Assembly: GCA_019694655.1 (NCBI GenBank)
Contig: JAIBBN010000004.1
Coordinates: 62,001-126,000, forward strand
DNA from: Leptospirales bacterium
Lineage (GTDB): Bacteria > Spirochaetota > Leptospiria > Leptospirales > Leptonemataceae
Length of the DNA: 64,000 bases
Direction: 5' to 3'
Under the pieces are notes generated by a model. That model searched no databases. It saw only the letters and a list, made by a program, of their open reading frames with translations, and was not told the DNA's origin. Position 1 is the stretch's first letter. The number at the start of each line of letters is the position of its first letter. The translations under genes and the position numbers were made by a program. This document shows positions 50,890 through 59,802 of this stretch, in pieces.

Positions 50890-50909
50890 GCGCCGCGCTG
50901 CCGCGGCGC
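50890..50909. terminator. GC-rich hairpin between convergent thrS and nupC
   Basis: A perfect 8-bp stem (GCGCCGCG / CGCGGCGC) with a 4-base loop sits six bases after the thrS stop and thirteen before the nucleoside-transporter stop. No T-tract follows, so it would have to work by stem strength alone, in one or both directions. Confidence 0.45.
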
Positions 50910-50922
50910 TCGCTGGCCTGAC

Positions 50923-52197
50923 TCAAAAGGCGAGGATCAGTCCGGCCACAGCGCCGGTCATCATAGTGGAAAGCACGCCGGAAACAATGGAGCGCAATCC
51001 CATGCCCACGATCTCACTGCGCCGTTCAGGCGCCATGGCGCCCATGCCGCCAATCATGATGCCCAGCGATGCGAAATTTGCGAAGCCGCACAAGGCATAG
51101 GCCAGGATTACGCGGCTGCGTTCGCTGAGCGCTTCCGTCGGCGTTTGCCCCAGTTGAATGTAGGCCAGAAACTCATTGAGTACAACCTTAACGCCCATCA
51201 GTTCGCCGCCAATGCGCGCCTCCTGCCAGGGAACGCCCATCAGCCAGACCAGCGGCTGCATAATTGCGCCCAGACCGCCTTGCAGGGTCCAGGCGGCAAG
51301 CTCCGTTCCAAAGAGCCCGTTGATTACTCCGGACAGCGCGCCAAGCATCTGGTTGATCAGATGAACAAGCGCCACCAACACCACCAGCATGGCAATGATG
51401 TTCAACCACAGTTTCAAGCCATCGAGAGCGCCATGAGTAATCGCATCCATGGCGCCGGTAGCAGGGTGCTCTTCAATCAGATGACCGTGCGTGATTTCTC
51501 CGCTTTCCGGAACCATGATTCGCGCAATCACGATGCCCGCTGGCGCACTGATGATTGAAGCGACCAGCAAATGACCGAGCGCCGACGCGCCAAGCACCGG
51601 CGTCAATATGCTGGCGTAGAGCACCATAACCGTTCCGGCAATGGTTGCCATGCCGGCGGTCATCACGATAAAAAGCTCGGAACGCGTCATCTTGTTCAGA
51701 TAGGGCCGAATGAACAGGGGCGCCTCCACCATCCCGACAAAGATATTGGCTGCCGCGCTCACCCCGACCGCGCCGCCGACGCGCAAAGTCTTTTGCAGCG
51801 CCCAGCTGAAACCGCGAACTACGATCGGCAAGATCTTCCAGTAGAAAAGCAAAGAAGCAAGCGCGCTGATTACCATCACAATGGGCAGCGCTTGAAAGGC
51901 CAGAATGAAGGTTGAACCCGGCGGCGGTTCGGCAAAGGGTAGCGGCGCCCCGCCCAGGTAGCCAAAGACAAAGCTTGTGCCGGCGGCAGTTGCAGTGCTG
52001 AGCGCCTCCACTACATGGTTGAGCGAACGAAGCCCATTTCGAAATGCTTCGACCTTCAATAGAATTAGCGCGAGCAGCAGCTGGAGCGCCAGTCCAGGCA
52101 GGACAACGCGCCATTCAAATTTGCGGCGATTCTCGCTGAACAACCAGGCGATGGCGCAGAAGGCGGCCAATCCCAACAAGCTCTGTAGTGCATTCAT
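50923..52197 (-). CDS. nupC: Concentrative nucleoside transporter (NupC/CNT family)
   Basis: The 424-residue membrane protein has the CNT layout: about eight to ten helices with the re-entrant loop motif TMVLYASILTP, FVGMVEAPLFIRPYLNKMT, GLKLWLNIIAML and the C-terminal NFASLGIMIGGMGAMAP block. CNT proteins import nucleosides with Na+ or H+. It starts inside the stop of the DAHP synthase gene (ATGA). Confidence 0.93.
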   Translation of the reverse strand: MNALQSLLGLAAFCAIAWLFSENRRKFEWRVVLPGLALQLLLALILLKVEAFRNGLRSLNHVVEALSTATAAGTSFVFGYLGGAPLPFAEPPPGSTFILAFQALPIVMVISALASLLFYWKILPIVVRGFSWALQKTLRVGGAVGVSAAANIFVGMVEAPLFIRPYLNKMTRSELFIVMTAGMATIAGTVMVLYASILTPVLGASALGHLLVASIISAPAGIVIARIMVPESGEITHGHLIEEHPATGAMDAITHGALDGLKLWLNIIAMLVVLVALVHLINQMLGALSGVINGLFGTELAAWTLQGGLGAIMQPLVWLMGVPWQEARIGGELMGVKVVLNEFLAYIQLGQTPTEALSERSRVILAYALCGFANFASLGIMIGGMGAMAPERRSEIVGMGLRSIVSGVLSTMMTGAVAGLILAF

Positions 52198-53258
52198 ACG
52201 ACGGCCTCCTGCGGCAAATAGCTCTGGTATTTCCGGCGCAGTTCAAAAATCTGCTGCGCGTCGCGCACCAGAGAAGCCAGCGTTTGCGGCGTGATGGCTT
52301 GCTTCGGATCGTCGCCAATGCCCTTCAGCGGTTCAACGTGGCATTCGATGCACAAGCCATCGGCGCCATAGGCCATGGCCGCCAGCGCTGCCTGCGGCGC
52401 ATAAGCGGCTTTGCCCACGGAATGCGATGGATCGACCACGACCGGGGCCCAGGTCTTCTGTTTGAGCAGCGGGGTAATGCTTTCGTCAGGGAAGTTGCGG
52501 TAGCCGTCCACGGCCGGAACGGTGCCGCGCGGGCAGAGCAGAACATTGGCGTTGCCGCCGGCCACAATGTACTCAGCGGCGCAAATGAATTCGCTGATTG
52601 TTCCCATGTGCAGACTGCGCTTCAAGAGCACCAGCGTCCCGCGCGCTGCGGTAAGCTCGCCAACCTTGCGCAGCAGGCTGTAGTTCAAGGCATTGCGAGC
52701 TCCAATCTGCAACATGTCGGCGCCGGCATCGACGGCGATGCGCAGTTGCTCTTCGTCCATGACTTCGGTATTGACCGGCAGCCCGGTTTCTTCCCGGGCG
52801 CGCATCAGGATTTCAATGGTGCGGGCGTTGCCCTGGTAACTGTGCGGACTGGTGCGCGGCTTCCAAACGCCGCCGCGCAAAAAATGGGCGCCTGCTTCTT
52901 TGACAGCGTGTGCAGTTTCCAGAAAGTATTCGGGATGCCGGGGGTCGATTGTGCAGTGTCCGGCAACAACCAGCAGATCCTTGCCCAGCTGCCGCCCGTT
53001 GGCGACGATTCGGCGTTTGCCCAACTCCGTTTTGGAATCCATCAATTTGTAGGGCGATTGGATTGTGTCTACCCGCGAAACGTAGGGCAGGCCTTCAATT
53101 CTGTTGATCATCAATTCATGACGTTCATCGCCGCGAATCGCATAGATGGTGCGCGTGGCGCCAGGGATGGGCGTCAGGGTGCATTCAAAATCGGCAAGTA
53201 CGGCGGAAACTTCGCGCAATTGTTCTTCGTTGAATCGATCGGCCCTGGGAATGATCAT
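52194..53258 (-). CDS. aroF: 3-deoxy-7-phosphoheptulonate (DAHP) synthase, AroF-I beta type
   Basis: The enzyme joins phosphoenolpyruvate and erythrose 4-phosphate at the start of the shikimate pathway. The 354-residue protein has an N-terminal ferredoxin-like/ACT regulatory domain (about 1-75) and a TIM barrel with HFLRGGVWKPRTSPHSYQG, MLQIGARNALNYSLL, VLLKRSLHMGTISEF and VVVDPSHSVGKAAY, the signatures of the type I beta (Thermotoga/Bacillus-like) enzyme. The N-terminal domain suggests feedback control by Phe or Tyr in the family. It lies 69 bases downstream of the DUF115 gene. Confidence 0.95.
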   Translation of the reverse strand: MIIPRADRFNEEQLREVSAVLADFECTLTPIPGATRTIYAIRGDERHELMINRIEGLPYVSRVDTIQSPYKLMDSKTELGKRRIVANGRQLGKDLLVVAGHCTIDPRHPEYFLETAHAVKEAGAHFLRGGVWKPRTSPHSYQGNARTIEILMRAREETGLPVNTEVMDEEQLRIAVDAGADMLQIGARNALNYSLLRKVGELTAARGTLVLLKRSLHMGTISEFICAAEYIVAGGNANVLLCPRGTVPAVDGYRNFPDESITPLLKQKTWAPVVVDPSHSVGKAAYAPQAALAAMAYGADGLCIECHVEPLKGIGDDPKQAITPQTLASLVRDAQQIFELRRKYQSYLPQEAVV

Positions 53259-53327
53259 TTCGGTTTCTCTGGCAGAGGAGGCGACTTCAATGCACGCTTC
53301 GAACTGACAATGTAGAGCGCAGAGTAC

Positions 53328-54764
53328 TCAGCGGCCGCGACGGGAAAAGATTTTTTCATCCTTTGTCTCGAAATCATGCGCCCGGCGCAGCATCTGACGC
53401 CAGCGCGACAGGGCCGCCGGTGCAATGGCGTGCTCTCGTTGCAGCGAAGCGCTGAAGTCAGGCCAGTGCCGCAGCAGGAAGTCGGCGAACTCCTTGCGTG
53501 GGTAGCTTTGCACAGGCAGCGCAGTCGGCGCCGCAGCGAGACGTCCAATGCGTTCAGCGACTGCCGCGCCTGTCCAGATTTCAAGGCCGGCGCTCTGTGC
53601 CATGCTCTGCATCCCCTGAATCGCCAGTTGCGCCCGCCTGGAGTTTGACCGACGGTAGGCCTGAGGGCGATAGCCGGCGACGGGCTGCAGACGCGAGGCC
53701 CGCCAGCGAGCAAATTCGCTGTAACCGCTGCCAGGCGTATGGGAAAGTCCGCTGCGTTCCTCGAAGCTGGCGCCGGCCAAAGCAAGCGCAGCGCTCCCTG
53801 TTGCGCGGGCGGCCAGCAACGCCAGTCCCAGGGCATTGCGCGTTTCATTGCGAAATTCCTCAACGCTCTTGAGCGGTCCGGCGGCCAGCCATTGATCGAC
53901 AGGGAGGCTACTGCGATAAAAGATCAGCGATTCTGTACATGACTCAAGCGATGGCGAACCAGCCAACCAGCTCAAAGTGCGCGGAAGCGCAAGGGAGCGC
54001 TGCAGAGCTGCGCCGAGGTGATAGTTTGTCGCCGCGCCGCTGTCGATGGAGAGCGCCAGATCGGGGCGCAGACCGGCGGCCAGCAGCGGCGCAACGGCGG
54101 TGTCTACTGCTACCACATAGAAGCGGCGGCGCTCCTGGCGCAGCAGCGCCTGCAGCGGCGCCAGATCATCGAAAAGCGTCGGCGCGGCGCCGCAATAGAG
54201 CGTCAGCGGCGAAGGGCGTTGCAAAGGCGCCGACGCTTGCAAGAATTCAATGGCGCCTGGCTGACAGAGTCGTCGCAAGGCATGCCACAGCCATTGCTGG
54301 ATAAAGCGCCGTTTGGCTGATTCATCCACGTCTCCCTGAAGCGCCGATTGAAGTTCCAGAGCCAGCGCTGGCAGCATGCGACCGTAGGCCGGATGCACTT
54401 CAATTCGTACTTTGCCTGGGGGTAGCGCACTGCGCAGGCTGGCCGTATCAAAAAAAAGCGCCAGCTGCAGTTCCTGCAGCGTTTGCAGTCGATCGCTTGC
54501 TCGCCAGAATGCCAGGACCTCAGCAAGCGGTTCGAAAAAGTAAAGGTTCTTTCTGGCGAGGGGACTTAGCTCTGCGGCCGCCTCCAGCAGGTAACCCCAG
54601 CCAAGGCCGGCAACCAGCAGCGGACCTCTTTCCGGTTCGACCTGATTCAGAAAACGCAGCGCTTCTTGCTTCGGATTGCGCCGCGAATGCAGCGCACGCC
54701 CCTGCCACTCGATGTTTACGCCGCCGTCCGGATTTTTCGCCAGCCGTAGCGGCGCGGCGTCCAT
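53328..54764 (-). CDS. DUF115 (MptE-like) family protein
   Basis: The 478-residue protein has the DUF115 pattern: LLVAGLGWGYLLEAAAELSP (a glycine-rich nucleotide-like site), LYCGAAPTLFDDLAPLQ, YVVAVDTAVAPLLAAGLRPD, LALSIDSGAATNYHL and LALAGASFEERSG. In other bacteria such proteins are linked to flagellin or surface glycosylation (Maf type) or to pterin metabolism. Here it sits between rpoZ-like and aroF genes and its role is unknown. A GTG at 54767 precedes the ATG. Confidence 0.82.
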   Translation of the reverse strand: MDAAPLRLAKNPDGGVNIEWQGRALHSRRNPKQEALRFLNQVEPERGPLLVAGLGWGYLLEAAAELSPLARKNLYFFEPLAEVLAFWRASDRLQTLQELQLALFFDTASLRSALPPGKVRIEVHPAYGRMLPALALELQSALQGDVDESAKRRFIQQWLWHALRRLCQPGAIEFLQASAPLQRPSPLTLYCGAAPTLFDDLAPLQALLRQERRRFYVVAVDTAVAPLLAAGLRPDLALSIDSGAATNYHLGAALQRSLALPRTLSWLAGSPSLESCTESLIFYRSSLPVDQWLAAGPLKSVEEFRNETRNALGLALLAARATGSAALALAGASFEERSGLSHTPGSGYSEFARWRASRLQPVAGYRPQAYRRSNSRRAQLAIQGMQSMAQSAGLEIWTGAAVAERIGRLAAAPTALPVQSYPRKEFADFLLRHWPDFSASLQREHAIAPAALSRWRQMLRRAHDFETKDEKIFSRRGR

Positions 54765-54788
54765 CACTTCGCTGCGGCCAGGGCGGCC

Positions 54789-55349
54789 TCAGTCCTCGTC
54801 GCCTTCGAGCTCGCCCTCTTCGGGCTCTTCTTCATCATCGTCGCCAAGCAGCGGACCTTCATCCTCGTCTTCGTCGTCGTCGAAGTCGCTGGAGTCGGAA
54901 TCTTCTTCCTCCTCCTCTTCATCCTCGTCCTCGTCTTCATCTTCGCTATCGTCGTCGAAGTCAGAATCGGAGGATTCGTCCTCTTCTTCATCGCCGAATT
55001 CGTTCTCTTCTTCCTCTCCATCGAGAGGACGCAGCGGTCGATCGGGCGGCGGCGGCGGCGGCTCTTCGCCTGCGGGCCCAAAGATTCCATCGAGCTGGCT
55101 GCGCGGGGATGGGCCGAGTTCTTCTTCCAGCGCCAGGCGTTCTTCCTCGCTGATGAAATCCCATTGTACGAGCTGGTCGTGCAATGCGGTCAGGGCTTTT
55201 ACGGCCGGCTTCCTGTTTTGAACCTTTTTGGGTAGATCGATTTGCTCGATCATATCAATGACTTCAAAGGCGGCAACCGTCGTAGCGTACTTCTGGTCGC
55301 GCGAAAGTTCCAGTAAGCGTGAAATCTCGAATTCTTTGGAAGAGGACAT
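54789..55349 (-). CDS. rpoZ: RNA polymerase omega-like subunit with long acidic tail
   Basis: The 186-residue protein begins with an omega-like fold: EISRLLELSRDQKYATTVAA, EVIDMIEQIDLP, RKPAVKALTALHDQLVQW. In classical omega the corresponding KY/RFxLVxxAxxRA and KPxVxALxEI motifs bind the beta' C-terminus. A Pro-rich hinge (PPPPPP, 97-102) is followed by a ~75-residue run of Asp, Glu and Ser (111-186), with more than two thirds acidic residues. The tail recalls the delta subunit (RpoE) of Firmicutes, but in one protein with omega. ATG 55349 follows TAGGAA. It leads the rpoZ-DUF115-aroF-nupC operon. Confidence 0.65.
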   Translation of the reverse strand: MSSSKEFEISRLLELSRDQKYATTVAAFEVIDMIEQIDLPKKVQNRKPAVKALTALHDQLVQWDFISEEERLALEEELGPSPRSQLDGIFGPAGEEPPPPPPDRPLRPLDGEEEENEFGDEEEDESSDSDFDDDSEDEDEDEDEEEEEEDSDSSDFDDDEDEDEGPLLGDDDEEEPEEGELEGDED

Positions 55350-55444
55350 TCGTGTTCCTAGCCGGATAGGGCCATCGTGTTCTGCAAACCTGTCAGATTT
55401 GGTGGACGGAGCGCCTGGTCAATCGGTTTCTGACCAGCACCGCC

Positions 55445-56089
55445 ATGCAGCTAATGCTTCGGCCCGCAGGCCTGTTTTCTCTACTATTTCTGGCGCTGGC
55501 GGCCGCCCAGTGCCGCCCGGCAGCACACAGCGCCTTTGGCGTCGGCAGCTGGCAGGGGCGCAGCCCCGAGGGTCGGATTCTGCGCCTGGCGGAGCTGCAA
55601 ACGCCCGCCCTGATTCTCAATTTCTACAGCCCCACCTGCGCGCCCTGCATTGCTGAGCTGCCAGCGCTCAACGCGCTCTATCGGGAGGCCCGCTCCCGGG
55701 GAGCGAAGATGTTTCTGGCCGTAGAGCTGGACCCGGAAGAGTTCCAGATCGCTCTCGCGCCTGCAGCCAGCGAGGAGGAGCGCTTCCAGGCGGTTGTGGC
55801 CCGGCTGCGCCAGGACGTTGTCCGCTATCATATTGAGCCGCCGATTCTGATCATGGACCCCGATTTTCGTATCGATCCGTCTTCCGGCCTGATCACCGGG
55901 ACGCCGGAGACTCTTTTCTTTCGGACGGCGCCTCTACGGCTCGACTATAACTTTATCGGGCCGATTACTACCGCGCGCGATGGCGCGACCATTGCCGCCG
56001 ACACGCGCTACCAGTTTGCAGTGCGGGCGCTAACCCGCGTGCTCTCCGCGGCGTCGCCGTCCAGCGAAGCGTACTCTTCTGCAATGTAG
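55445..56089 (+). CDS. TlpA-like thioredoxin-fold lipoprotein
   Basis: The 214-residue product has a signal ending LALAAAQC (Cys 23 probably lipidated) and a thioredoxin-like domain with a CAPC active site in NFYSPTCAPCIAELPALNAL, followed by FLAVELDPEEFQ and GTPETLFF (cis-Pro region). Such proteins act in periplasmic thiol reduction, cytochrome c maturation or similar. It has no cytochrome maturation genes beside it. ATG 55445 is chosen; 55454 would also fit. Confidence 0.83.
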   Translation: MQLMLRPAGLFSLLFLALAAAQCRPAAHSAFGVGSWQGRSPEGRILRLAELQTPALILNFYSPTCAPCIAELPALNALYREARSRGAKMFLAVELDPEEFQIALAPAASEEERFQAVVARLRQDVVRYHIEPPILIMDPDFRIDPSSGLITGTPETLFFRTAPLRLDYNFIGPITTARDGATIAADTRYQFAVRALTRVLSAASPSSEAYSSAM

Positions 56090-56095
56090 GGCGCC

Positions 56096-57010
56096 ATGGT
56101 TGCCAGAGCAAGAAAGCAACTGGAGCGGAACCAAAGCGTGCTGCTTTCTGCAGCGATCATCACCTACAACGAAGAACGGCGATTGCGCGAGTGCCTGGAC
56201 TCCGTGCATGGCTTTTGCGACGAAGTGCTTGTGCTTGATAGCTTCTCGACCGACGCAACAGAGCGTATCGCTCGCGAGTATTCGCGGGTGCGTTTTTTGC
56301 GACACGCCTTCGATGGGCATGTGCAGCAAAAAAATCGGGCTATTGAGCTGTGCCGGGGTCGCTGGGTATTCAGCCTGGATGCCGATGAGCGAGTAACGCC
56401 GGAGCTGGCGCAGTCCATTTCCAAATTCATCCAGGCCCATCCCGAAGAGCGCGGCGCTCGAGTTCGGCGCTTGAATCTGCATATGGGCAGACGAATCAAG
56501 CACAGCGGCTGGTACGGCGCGCGCACCCGGTTGATTCGCAAAGGCCAGGGACAGTGGGGCGGTGAAAATCCGCATGACGCTTTGTATCTGGCCGGCGATC
56601 GGCCATCGCAAGCCAATCGCAGCGGGCCAATCCTTGCCGGCGATCTGGTTCACCTGAGCTTCCGCGATTTATCCGATCAGGTGGATACCATCAACAAATT
56701 CTCCAGCATCGTCGCTTTTACTCGCGCCAGCCGCGGCAAGAGCTACCGCCTGCTGGCCATGTTGCTCAAGCCGCCCATAAAATTTCTGGAAATCTATGTC
56801 TTCAAATTGGGTCTGTTGGACGGCATGCCCGGCTTTTCCATAGCTATGGCCAGCGCCTTTTCCACCTTTTTGAAGTGGGCCAAATTATGGGAGCTGCAAC
56901 GCAGCGGCCTGGAGCGTCCTTCCAATTTGCGCGCCGACTACCAGGCGCAGCAGAAACCTGGCGAGGCGAAAAATGTAGCGCCAGTTGGCCGGCGGCGACG
57001 GGCGCGTTGA
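56096..57010 (+). CDS. Glycosyltransferase family 2 protein (WaaE/KdtX-like)
   Basis: The 304-residue protein has the GT-A fold signatures SAAIITYNEERRLRECLDSV, DEVLVLDSFSTDATERIA, the DxD-type SLDADERV and the helical tail MLLKPPIKFLEIYVFKLGLL. The pattern and length match bacterial GT2 proteins such as WaaE/KdtX that add the first sugar of the LPS core. The C-terminus is Arg-rich (GRRRRAR). It is 6 bases after the TlpA-like gene and faces the hybrid kinase gene. Confidence 0.9.
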   Translation: MVARARKQLERNQSVLLSAAIITYNEERRLRECLDSVHGFCDEVLVLDSFSTDATERIAREYSRVRFLRHAFDGHVQQKNRAIELCRGRWVFSLDADERVTPELAQSISKFIQAHPEERGARVRRLNLHMGRRIKHSGWYGARTRLIRKGQGQWGGENPHDALYLAGDRPSQANRSGPILAGDLVHLSFRDLSDQVDTINKFSSIVAFTRASRGKSYRLLAMLLKPPIKFLEIYVFKLGLLDGMPGFSIAMASAFSTFLKWAKLWELQRSGLERPSNLRADYQAQQKPGEAKNVAPVGRRRRAR

Positions 57011-57030
57011 TCGGCCTCGCGGCTCAGTCC

Positions 57031-57066
57031 CGGCCCCAAAACCCCATCCGTGGAGTTTTGGGACCG
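57031..57066. terminator. Long inverted repeat between convergent genes
   Basis: CGG-C-CCCAAAAC pairs with GTTTTGGG-A-CCG, with an inner CCA/TGG pair and a 4-base loop, so an extended hairpin of about 14 pairs with two mismatches. It starts 20 bases after the glycosyltransferase stop and ends three bases before the kinase stop. There is no T-run, but the A/T-rich centre makes a two-way terminator possible. Confidence 0.5.
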
Positions 57067-57069
57067 GCT

Positions 57070-59802
57070 CTAATGCAAATTGGCTTCTCTTTCGGCGCTG
57101 AATTTGTGGAGGGCTTCGCTCAATTCGCGCGCGCGGAAAGGCTTGGTCAGTGCGGCATCAAAGCCGTAGCGCGCCGCATCGGCAATCACCGGATCATTGG
57201 AGTAGCCGCTGGAAACAACGAATCGCGCCCGCGAAGATATAGCCTGCATTCGCCGCGCCGCCTCAAGGCCGCCCATTCCGCCGGGTATAGTCAGATCCAG
57301 CAACACAACATCGAAGGCCTGACCCTTTTCAAAGGCCTGCTGGTAGCGGGCTACTGCGCCGGCGCCGTCGGCGGCATCCTCGACGCTGTAACCGAGGCGT
57401 TCCAGAATCGATCGAAGCGTCTCGCGAATTTCGGCTTCATCGTCCAGCAGTAGAATGCGGCCGCTTCCCTTGCGCAGCACGGCTTGTGGCGCGGCGGCGG
57501 CCGGAGCTGCGCCGGGCTGCGCCGGCAAATAGAGCAAGAATGTTGCGCCCTCGCCGCTGCGCGAAAGTACGCGGATATGCCCGTCATGCCGCTTGATGAT
57601 GGAATAGCAGCTGGCCAGTCCAAGACCGGTGCCGCCTTCCTTGGTTGTGAAGTAAGGATCGAAGATATGGTCCAGATGCTCGGGCGCAATCCCGGGTCCT
57701 TCGTCGCTCAATTCAATTACTACATAGTGATCGGCGGGTAGCAGCGGATCGCGCTGCGTCAGGGCGCGCTGATCCAGATTTCGCAGGCCGAGGCGCAGGC
57801 GGCCGCCGGAGGGCATTGCCTGCACAGCGTTGAGCGCAAGATTATTGATCACGTGGCTGATCTGTGATTCATCGACATCGGCCGGCCAGATATCGTCCGG
57901 CAGGTCATAGTGAGCGCTCACCCGGCTGCCGCGCAGCGTAAAGTCAACGGTATCATGCAGTACTTCAGCAAGCGACGTGATGCGTTTAACCGGGGCTCCG
58001 CCTTTGGCAAAAGTCAATAGCTGCTGCGTCAGGTCGCGTGCGCGCAGACAGGCCCGCTCGGCGTCTTCCAGGCGCTTCTGGATTGCTGGCGCTGCCGGCG
58101 CGTCCATCTGCGCCAGCGATAGATTGTTCTGGATGGCCGCCAGAATGTTGTTGAAATCGTGTGCGATGCCTCCGGCAAGAATGCCCAGGGCATCAAGCGA
58201 TTGAACGCGCCGCAGCTCGCGTTCGGTGCGAACCTCCTCGGTTACATCGCGCATTACCAGTACGGCGCCAATGATCTGACGAGCATCGTTGTGCAGCGGA
58301 TTGGCCCGACAGCTCACAAATAGTTCAGTTCGATCGGTATTGCTGCGCAAGCGTAAGAGACATCGATAGTACTCGAGCGGTTCGCCGCGCTTCAGCGTCT
58401 GGTGCAGCGGATCGGGCAGCAGCGCCTGGCTGCGCTCCTCCAGAAACTCGCAGAATTCGTTCAGTTCGTAGAGGCCGTTCAATCCCTGGCGTCCGATCCC
58501 CAGCAGCCGCCGAGCCACGACATTCAACGAAAAAATCATGCCGCTCTGGTCGCAGGTGATAACGCCATCGGAAATGCTGCCCAGCGTCACGGACTGCCAT
58601 TCCTTTTCCTGAATCAGCGCCAGCTCCGCCTGCTTGCGCCCGGTGATGTCGTTGGCCACGCCCAGAATTTGCTGGGGGATGCCCTCCGGCGTTACAGCAT
58701 AGACCAATTCACGTACAGCAAGCCAGCGTAAGTCGTGTTCCGGGCGTTCCAGACGCACTTCTGATTCGTGTATTTCGCCCAGAACGCCATGCTGCAGGAA
58801 TTCCAATCGTCGTTTATCCGGCGATTCCAGATCGAGGGCGCGTCGAAATTTGTGGCCATCAAGGGTCATCAACTCTGCGACGCTCTCGCCGATGATTTGC
58901 TCGGATTGTCGATTGATATAGTATGGCTTAGCTTCTTGCAAATGGTAGATGTAGAGAATGGCTGGCGCCGCTTCCATCAATCCATGTAGAAAGCGCCGAT
59001 TTTCCTGCATCGACTGGTCGGTCTGTTTGCGCGCCGTGATGTCGCCGAAACTGCCAGATACAATCCAGGTGCGGCCGCTGGAGTCGCGGGTCCCTGCGGC
59101 GGTGGTGTGCAGCCAGCGAACCTCGCCATCCAGGTGTACGGTGCGGTGGATGATGTCCAGCAGCGGCGACTCGCCATCGATCAGGGCCTGCACCTCCCTG
59201 GCGAAAGTGTCACGATCTTCAGGATGGATCAGGGCCCGAAACTGGGCCATGGTCGTTGGCAGCTGGTCGGCGCCCTGTCCAAAAACAGGGCCGGCGCGCG
59301 GCGAAAAGCTCAGGCGATCCGCATTGACGTCCCAATGCCAGAAGCCATCCATCAGGAGTCGGCCGGCTAGCGGCGCCCAATCCTCTGCTCGCACCAGCGC
59401 CTGCTCGCGCCGTTGGCGGAGCTGCGCCAGTTCGAGAGCCGTGTAAAGCTCCTGTTCGTTGATCGGTTTGGGAATGTAGCCGAAGGGATCGACGCTCTTG
59501 GCGCGCTGGAAGGTAGCGGGGTCGCTGTAACTGGCCAAAAAAATCAGCGGAGTCTTGCGACTCTGGCGAATTGCCGCTGCAGCCTGGATTCCGTCCATCG
59601 CGCCGGGCAGCGAGATATCCATCAAGATCAGGTCCGGCTGGTAGAGGGCGGCTTTTTCAATGGCCTCCTCGCCGCTGGAAGCCGCGGCAGCCACATGGTA
59701 GCCAAAGCTCTCCAGCAGATGCTTTAGATGGAAGAGAACAATGGACTCATCTTCGACGATGAGAACGGAGACGTGCGGCTTCGCCTGTGGATTTTCGGCC
59801 AT
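57070..59802 (-). CDS. Hybrid sensor histidine kinase, REC-PAS-PAS-PAS-HK-REC
   Basis: The 910-residue soluble protein has an N-terminal receiver (VSVLIVEDESIVLFHLKHLL, phospho-Asp in DLILMDISLPG), three PAS-type blocks and a HisKA domain (SLDALGILAGGIAHDFNNIL, His of HDFNN). The ATPase domain has NLALNAVQAMPSGG, LSDEGPGIAPEHL and GGTGLGLASCYSI. The C-terminal receiver has phospho-Asp in DVVLLDLTIPGGMGG. Two receivers flanking a kinase suggest a phosphorelay or input from another kinase. ATG 59802 is best; the frame stays open upstream in the glpD 3' end, which this gene overlaps by 56 bases. Confidence 0.92.
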   Translation of the reverse strand: MAENPQAKPHVSVLIVEDESIVLFHLKHLLESFGYHVAAAASSGEEAIEKAALYQPDLILMDISLPGAMDGIQAAAAIRQSRKTPLIFLASYSDPATFQRAKSVDPFGYIPKPINEQELYTALELAQLRQRREQALVRAEDWAPLAGRLLMDGFWHWDVNADRLSFSPRAGPVFGQGADQLPTTMAQFRALIHPEDRDTFAREVQALIDGESPLLDIIHRTVHLDGEVRWLHTTAAGTRDSSGRTWIVSGSFGDITARKQTDQSMQENRRFLHGLMEAAPAILYIYHLQEAKPYYINRQSEQIIGESVAELMTLDGHKFRRALDLESPDKRRLEFLQHGVLGEIHESEVRLERPEHDLRWLAVRELVYAVTPEGIPQQILGVANDITGRKQAELALIQEKEWQSVTLGSISDGVITCDQSGMIFSLNVVARRLLGIGRQGLNGLYELNEFCEFLEERSQALLPDPLHQTLKRGEPLEYYRCLLRLRSNTDRTELFVSCRANPLHNDARQIIGAVLVMRDVTEEVRTERELRRVQSLDALGILAGGIAHDFNNILAAIQNNLSLAQMDAPAAPAIQKRLEDAERACLRARDLTQQLLTFAKGGAPVKRITSLAEVLHDTVDFTLRGSRVSAHYDLPDDIWPADVDESQISHVINNLALNAVQAMPSGGRLRLGLRNLDQRALTQRDPLLPADHYVVIELSDEGPGIAPEHLDHIFDPYFTTKEGGTGLGLASCYSIIKRHDGHIRVLSRSGEGATFLLYLPAQPGAAPAAAAPQAVLRKGSGRILLLDDEAEIRETLRSILERLGYSVEDAADGAGAVARYQQAFEKGQAFDVVLLDLTIPGGMGGLEAARRMQAISSRARFVVSSGYSNDPVIADAARYGFDAALTKPFRARELSEALHKFSAEREANLH

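Noticed and set aside
52188-53315. 375-codon open frame on the plus strand
   Set aside because: It is the exact shadow of the DAHP synthase gene; the minus strand carries all family motifs.
54676-55221. Ser-rich 181-codon frame on the plus strand
   Set aside because: The poly-Ser is the antisense reading of GAA/GAG/GAC codons in the acidic tail of the omega-like gene.
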